64,000 nucleotides of DNA from Micromonospora craniellae (lineage in GTDB: Bacteria > Actinomycetota > Actinomycetes > Mycobacteriales > Micromonosporaceae), in assembly GCF_014764405.1 (NCBI RefSeq), contig NZ_CP061725.1:3534001-3598000 (forward strand), written 5' to 3'. The position numbers and the translations under genes are program-made. The notes below the pieces were generated by a model. That model did no database searches. It worked only from the letters and a program-made list of their open reading frames with translations, and was not told the origin of the DNA. Positions 61,002 to 64,000 of this stretch are shown piece by piece. Within the stretch, counting starts at the first letter, position 1. The number at the start of each line of letters is the position of its first letter.

Positions 61002-62579
61002 ATGCTCACCTGGCGCAACCGGGCACCCGCCCGTCCCACAACGCGTACGCCGTCGGCACCGATCGTCGGGCCCGGCCCGGCTGCGGACCGCGACGATCAG
61101 GCCGGCCACGCCCTCCGCGCACCGAGCCGATTGCACGCGTTCAATCGGTACGAGGTCAAATACGTGGTGCCGGTCGGTGACGTGCCGGCGCTGCGTGCCG
61201 AACTGGACGCGCGAATGGGTCGCGACAGTCATGGCGACCGGGCCGGGTACGGCGTGTGGAGCGTCTACTACGACACCGATCGACTGCGCTTCTACTGGGA
61301 GAAGATCGAAGGTCTCCGGTTCCGGCGCAAACTGCGGGTGCGCCATTACGGCGACCGTTCCACGATCACCGACGACAGCATCGTGCACGTCGAGATCAAG
61401 CAACGGGTCAACCGGGTCACCCAGAAGCGTCGCGTCGCCCTGCCGTACCGCCTGGCCCGTGATTTCTGCGACCGCCGGGAGATGGTCGCGCACCATCCCG
61501 ACCAGCGGGCCTTCCTCGAAGAGGTGCTGGAGCTGGTCTGCGGACTGGACCTGCGTCCGGTCGCGATGACCGGATACCAGCGGGAGGCGTTCGTCGGACG
61601 GGATTCCGACGTCGGCCTGCGAGTCACCATCGACCATCGGGTACGCGGCCGGGACCGCGACTTCCACCTGGGCGCCGAGGCGGAGAACCGCCTCATCGTG
61701 CCGGCCACGCTCGCCGTGGTGGAGATCAAGGCCAACGAGCGGGTGCCGTACTGGCTCACCGACCTGGCCGCCCGGGCGAACCTGTCGATCGTCCGGATGT
61801 CGAAGTACTGCCAGAGCGACACCGAGTTCGACGAACAGCTCGCCGACCGGGTCGACGTGGAGTCCTTCGCCCGCTACGTGGCCTGGCAGAACCTGCTGCT
61901 CAACTTCGACGACATGTCCGGTCCGGGTCGCAACTACTACCTCTGGTACGACCTGACCAGCAAAAAGTTCACCGTGGTCGGCTGGGACTACAACCTCACC
62001 TTCAGCGGTGACGCCGGTCAGGGCCCGCACGAGCAGGGGCGCCTCGGTGGTGGTTTCCGGGGCGGGGGTGCCACCCGCCCGATGACCGGCCAGCAGGATG
62101 CCGAGAACGAAGGCGCGGCCCCTCCGGGCTTCACCGCCCCGGGAACAGATCCGCCGGCTGTCGCCGCCGATACCCCGGACGCGAGGCCGGACCGTGCGGG
62201 CCGTCCCGACACCGGCGGGCCCGGCGACGCTGGGCCCGGCAACGGTCGGCCTGACAACGCTGGGCGCGGTGACGGTGGGCCCGGTGGTGGTGGCCCGGGT
62301 GGTGCTGGACCCGGTGGTGGCGGCGGTCACCTCCTCAAGGAACGCTTCCTCGCCAGGGAGACGTTCACGCAGGTGTACGAGGACGCGTACCGCGAGCTCT
62401 ATCGGCAGGTCTACGCCGACGGCGCGGCCCTGGCGGCGCTCGACGGCATCACCGAGGTGTTGTCGAGTGTCGACGGGCAGGACGCGCAGACCGTGACTGA
62501 CGACGCGGATCGTCTGCGTACCCTAATCGGTCAACGCACCGAGAGTCTCGCCGCGGACCCGGTGATCACCCAGAGCTGA
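61002..62579 (+). CDS. Chimeric VTC-domain / CotH-like protein
   Basis: A 525-residue protein with two unrelated parts. Residues about 45-270 are a VTC (polyphosphate polymerase-like) domain: FNRYEVKYVVPVGDVPALRA, WSVYYDTDRLRFYWEKIEG, FRRKLRVRHYG, VHVEIKQRVNRVTQKRR, AVVEIKANERVPYWLTDL. From about residue 272 it switches to the C-terminal part of a CotH kinase (VESFARYVAWQNLLLNFDDM, NYYLWYDLTSKKFTVVGWDY), a Gly/Asp-rich stretch, and KERFLARETFTQVYEDAYRE. The CotH nucleotide-binding core is missing. In related genomes VTC and CotH genes are close neighbours, so an in-frame deletion fusing them is the best explanation. Confidence 0.85.
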   Translation: MLTWRNRAPARPTTRTPSAPIVGPGPAADRDDQAGHALRAPSRLHAFNRYEVKYVVPVGDVPALRAELDARMGRDSHGDRAGYGVWSVYYDTDRLRFYWEKIEGLRFRRKLRVRHYGDRSTITDDSIVHVEIKQRVNRVTQKRRVALPYRLARDFCDRREMVAHHPDQRAFLEEVLELVCGLDLRPVAMTGYQREAFVGRDSDVGLRVTIDHRVRGRDRDFHLGAEAENRLIVPATLAVVEIKANERVPYWLTDLAARANLSIVRMSKYCQSDTEFDEQLADRVDVESFARYVAWQNLLLNFDDMSGPGRNYYLWYDLTSKKFTVVGWDYNLTFSGDAGQGPHEQGRLGGGFRGGGATRPMTGQQDAENEGAAPPGFTAPGTDPPAVAADTPDARPDRAGRPDTGGPGDAGPGNGRPDNAGRGDGGPGGGGPGGAGPGGGGGHLLKERFLARETFTQVYEDAYRELYRQVYADGAALAALDGITEVLSSVDGQDAQTVTDDADRLRTLIGQRTESLAADPVITQS

Positions 62580-62730
62580 GCCCGGCGTGACCCTCCGTCG
62601 ATGCCCTGCCGGGAGGCCCATCGACCTGACATGTTCCTCACGTCCGCTCGCGAGGCTGGCTGCGGCCGGGCCGAGAACCGGCCGCAGCGGCCCGGGAACG
62701 TCCCGGACCGATCGGACGAGAGGCGTTGTC

Positions 62731-63312
62731 ATGCGCAGGAACCGAACGCTGTTGATGGGTGCCGTCATACTGATCGCGTTGTCGGCCTGCGGGACGACGG
62801 CGGAGGAGAAGAAGACGGACGACGGCGCTGGACAGGTGGCCTCACTGGCCACCCCCGAGCCGGAACGGACCGGCTCGGCGCAGCCGAAGGAGGAACGTCC
62901 GCGCGAGCGGCTCGACACCACGCCGGAGGAGTACCAGGCGCTGCTCGGGCCGTACCGCAAGTGCCTGAAGCAGCAGGGCGTCCCGGACAAGTTGACGGCC
63001 GGACACCCCGGCCGACCGTCTAGCGAGACCAACGCCAAGGAGGCGGAGGCGTACGAGGCGGCGAACCGGATCTGTGAGCCGAAGTACTATCCGCTGCCGC
63101 CGTGGGAGAAGGACCCGGCCAACCCGGAGGCGCGGGACTTCGCGGTCGCCGTCGTGAAGTGCCTCAAGGACAAGGGCGTCAAGTACGTGGAGGTCTCCGA
63201 GGACGGCGTCTCGCTCGCCTTCGGCGGCGACCAGAACCACTCCCGCTCGATCAGCATGGGTCTCGATCTCGCCCCCGAGTGCGAGCGCACGGTGGCCGCC
63301 GCGCAGAACTGA
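62731..63312 (+). CDS. Putative lipoprotein
   Basis: A 193-residue lipoprotein. Signal MRRNRTLLMGAVILIALSAC with the lipobox Cys at 20, then a Lys/Glu/Pro-rich spacer and a C-terminal domain with three spaced Cys (RKCLKQQGVPDK, NRICEPKYY, VVKCLKDKGVKYVEVS). The composition looks genuine. Function is unknown. In actinobacteria such genes often sit next to MacB-like ABC exporters, and here a convergent FtsX-type permease gene follows. Confidence 0.7.
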   Translation: MRRNRTLLMGAVILIALSACGTTAEEKKTDDGAGQVASLATPEPERTGSAQPKEERPRERLDTTPEEYQALLGPYRKCLKQQGVPDKLTAGHPGRPSSETNAKEAEAYEAANRICEPKYYPLPPWEKDPANPEARDFAVAVVKCLKDKGVKYVEVSEDGVSLAFGGDQNHSRSISMGLDLAPECERTVAAAQN

Positions 63313-63328
63313 CGGCGCCCGCCGAGAT

Positions 63329-63382
63329 GTAAGGAGGGGTCCCTTCCTATACACGAGGCGTTAGGAAGGGACCCCTCCTTAC
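63329..63382. repeat. Dispersed palindromic repeat, copy 2 (pair with 13350-13402)
   Basis: Perfect 21-base arms (63329-63349 and 63362-63382, beginning GTAAGGAGGGG) surround the 12-base loop tacacgaggcgt. Its reverse complement matches the unit at 13350-13402, loop included. It sits between the convergent lipoprotein and permease genes. Confidence 0.88.
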
Positions 63383-63429
63383 ACACAAGCACCGGCCGCC
63401 GCGCTCTTTCGTGTCGCCCTTCGGCGGGA

Positions 63430-64000
63430 TCAGGCGGCGGCGAGGGCCTGCGTCGGGGGCAGCCGGGCCGCGCGTACGCAGGGGTAGACACCGGCGAGCA
63501 CCCCGATCACCACGGCACCGCCGACCCCGAGGACCGCCGCCTGGCCGGGCAGTACCAGTGGCCACCCCTGCCAGGCCGCGTACCCGACGGTGGCGAGCAG
63601 TCCCACCGACGTACCCACCAGCCCGCCGAGTGCCGCCAACACGGTCGACTCGGTCAGGAACTGGCTGCGGATCTGTCCACGAGTCGCCCCGAGCGCCCGT
63701 CGCAGGCCGATCTCGGCGCGGCGCTCCAGGACCGAGACGACCATCGTGTTGGCCACCCCGATGCCTCCGACCAGGAGGGAGACCGCAGCCAGCGCCAGGA
63801 AGAGCACGGAGAAGTTGCCCTCGGTGGCCCGCTTCGCGGCCAACGCGTCGGAGGGACGGCTGACCACCACCGTGCCGGGGCGCTCCGGCGAGATCGTCTC
63901 GGCCAGCACACCGCGTACCGCCTCCAGTTGCGACTCCTCGCAGCGTATGTAGATCACCGTCGGGTGGCCGTCGAACCGCAGCTCGCTGCGCGCCGCCGAC
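63430..64000 (-). CDS. MacB/FtsX-type ABC permease, C-terminal part (runs off the window)
   Basis: The minus strand holds the last 189 residues of an FtsX-like permease. After a periplasmic segment (SELRFDGHPTVIYIRCEESQ) come FLALAAVSLLVGGIGVANTM, VVSVLERRAEIGLRRALGAT, FLTESTVLAALGGLVGTSVG and a last helix with VIGVLAGVYPCVRAARLPPT. This is typical of MacB-type exporters or lipoprotein-release-like systems; the ATPase gene should lie upstream, outside the window. The frame is open to the window end, so the start is not visible. Confidence 0.85.
   Translation of the reverse strand, partial: SAARSELRFDGHPTVIYIRCEESQLEAVRGVLAETISPERPGTVVVSRPSDALAAKRATEGNFSVLFLALAAVSLLVGGIGVANTMVVSVLERRAEIGLRRALGATRGQIRSQFLTESTVLAALGGLVGTSVGLLATVGYAAWQGWPLVLPGQAAVLGVGGAVVIGVLAGVYPCVRAARLPPTQALAAA

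Noticed and set aside
62200..62335. Gly-rich direct repeats in the VTC-CotH gene
   Set aside because: A similar Gly-rich stretch is expected in CotH C-terminal regions; this is low-complexity coding sequence, not a separate element.
1..64000. CRISPR arrays, tRNA or rRNA genes, phage structural genes
   Set aside because: No regularly spaced repeats, cloverleaf-like segments with CCA context or phage-type genes were seen on either strand.

Overview
The window is about 64 kb of high-GC actinobacterial chromosome. Gene content, codon use, the VTC/CotH locus and the small GC-rich palindromic repeats suggest Micromonospora or a close relative; this is inference from style, not a database result. 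No rRNA, tRNA or CRISPR array is visible.

Left part (1-10.9 kb): an insertion-sequence graveyard holding broken IS110-, IS701- and IS5-type transposases and repeated fragments of IS ends. It surrounds intact chromosomal genes: an HxlR regulator, a RecD2-type helicase, a divergent DUF397 / XRE-DUF5753 regulator pair, and an NYN-domain RNase-like protein. From 10.9 to 16.3 kb there is ordinary core or accessory content: a GH65 sugar phosphorylase, a small zinc-ribbon protein, and a DUF4386 membrane protein with its divergent TetR regulator and palindromic operators.

Biosynthetic gene cluster (16.8-37.0 kb): a soluble NarL-type kinase/regulator pair, a UbiA prenyltransferase and a LuxR regulator with a degenerate receiver border one 16-gene minus-strand operon in which most neighbours overlap. 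In transcription order it encodes a P450, a ferredoxin, a fatty acyl-AMP ligase, two acyl-CoA dehydrogenases, an ACP, a KAS III-like enzyme, an ATP-grasp ligase, a LysA-like PLP decarboxylase, a second ACP, a KAS-like protein without the active-site Cys, a C-terminal-only dehydrogenase-like protein, a third dehydrogenase, a MATE exporter, a free-standing condensation domain and an Sfp-type phosphopantetheinyl transferase. The best reading is a desaturated fatty acyl chain built on one ACP. It would be joined to an amino acyl unit made on the other ACP by a butirosin-like (BtrI/J/K) ligase and decarboxylase. The product is unknown.

Middle part (37.4-48.6 kb): a two-gene operon of a winged-helix protein and a 1,080-residue protein with two P-loop ATPase modules (the second HerA/FtsK-like), preceded by the relic of a DUF559-type nuclease. 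It has the look of a defence or DNA-processing system. Next come two candidate iron boxes around a DUF1540 protein and a small unknown gene, a beheaded siderophore ABC ATPase, two back-to-back YefM-YoeB toxin-antitoxin modules with perfect palindromic operators, an intact IS3-like element with inverted repeats, and a pRiA4b ORF-3-like protein.

Right part (48.6-64 kb): an MMPL transporter and TetR regulator, two degraded genes, an ECF sigma factor with a SnoaL-like tail, two Atu4866-domain proteins, an MmyB-type regulator, an amidohydrolase, a secreted family-9-type pectate lyase, an unusual VTC-CotH fusion protein, a lipoprotein and the end of a MacB/FtsX permease cut by the window edge.
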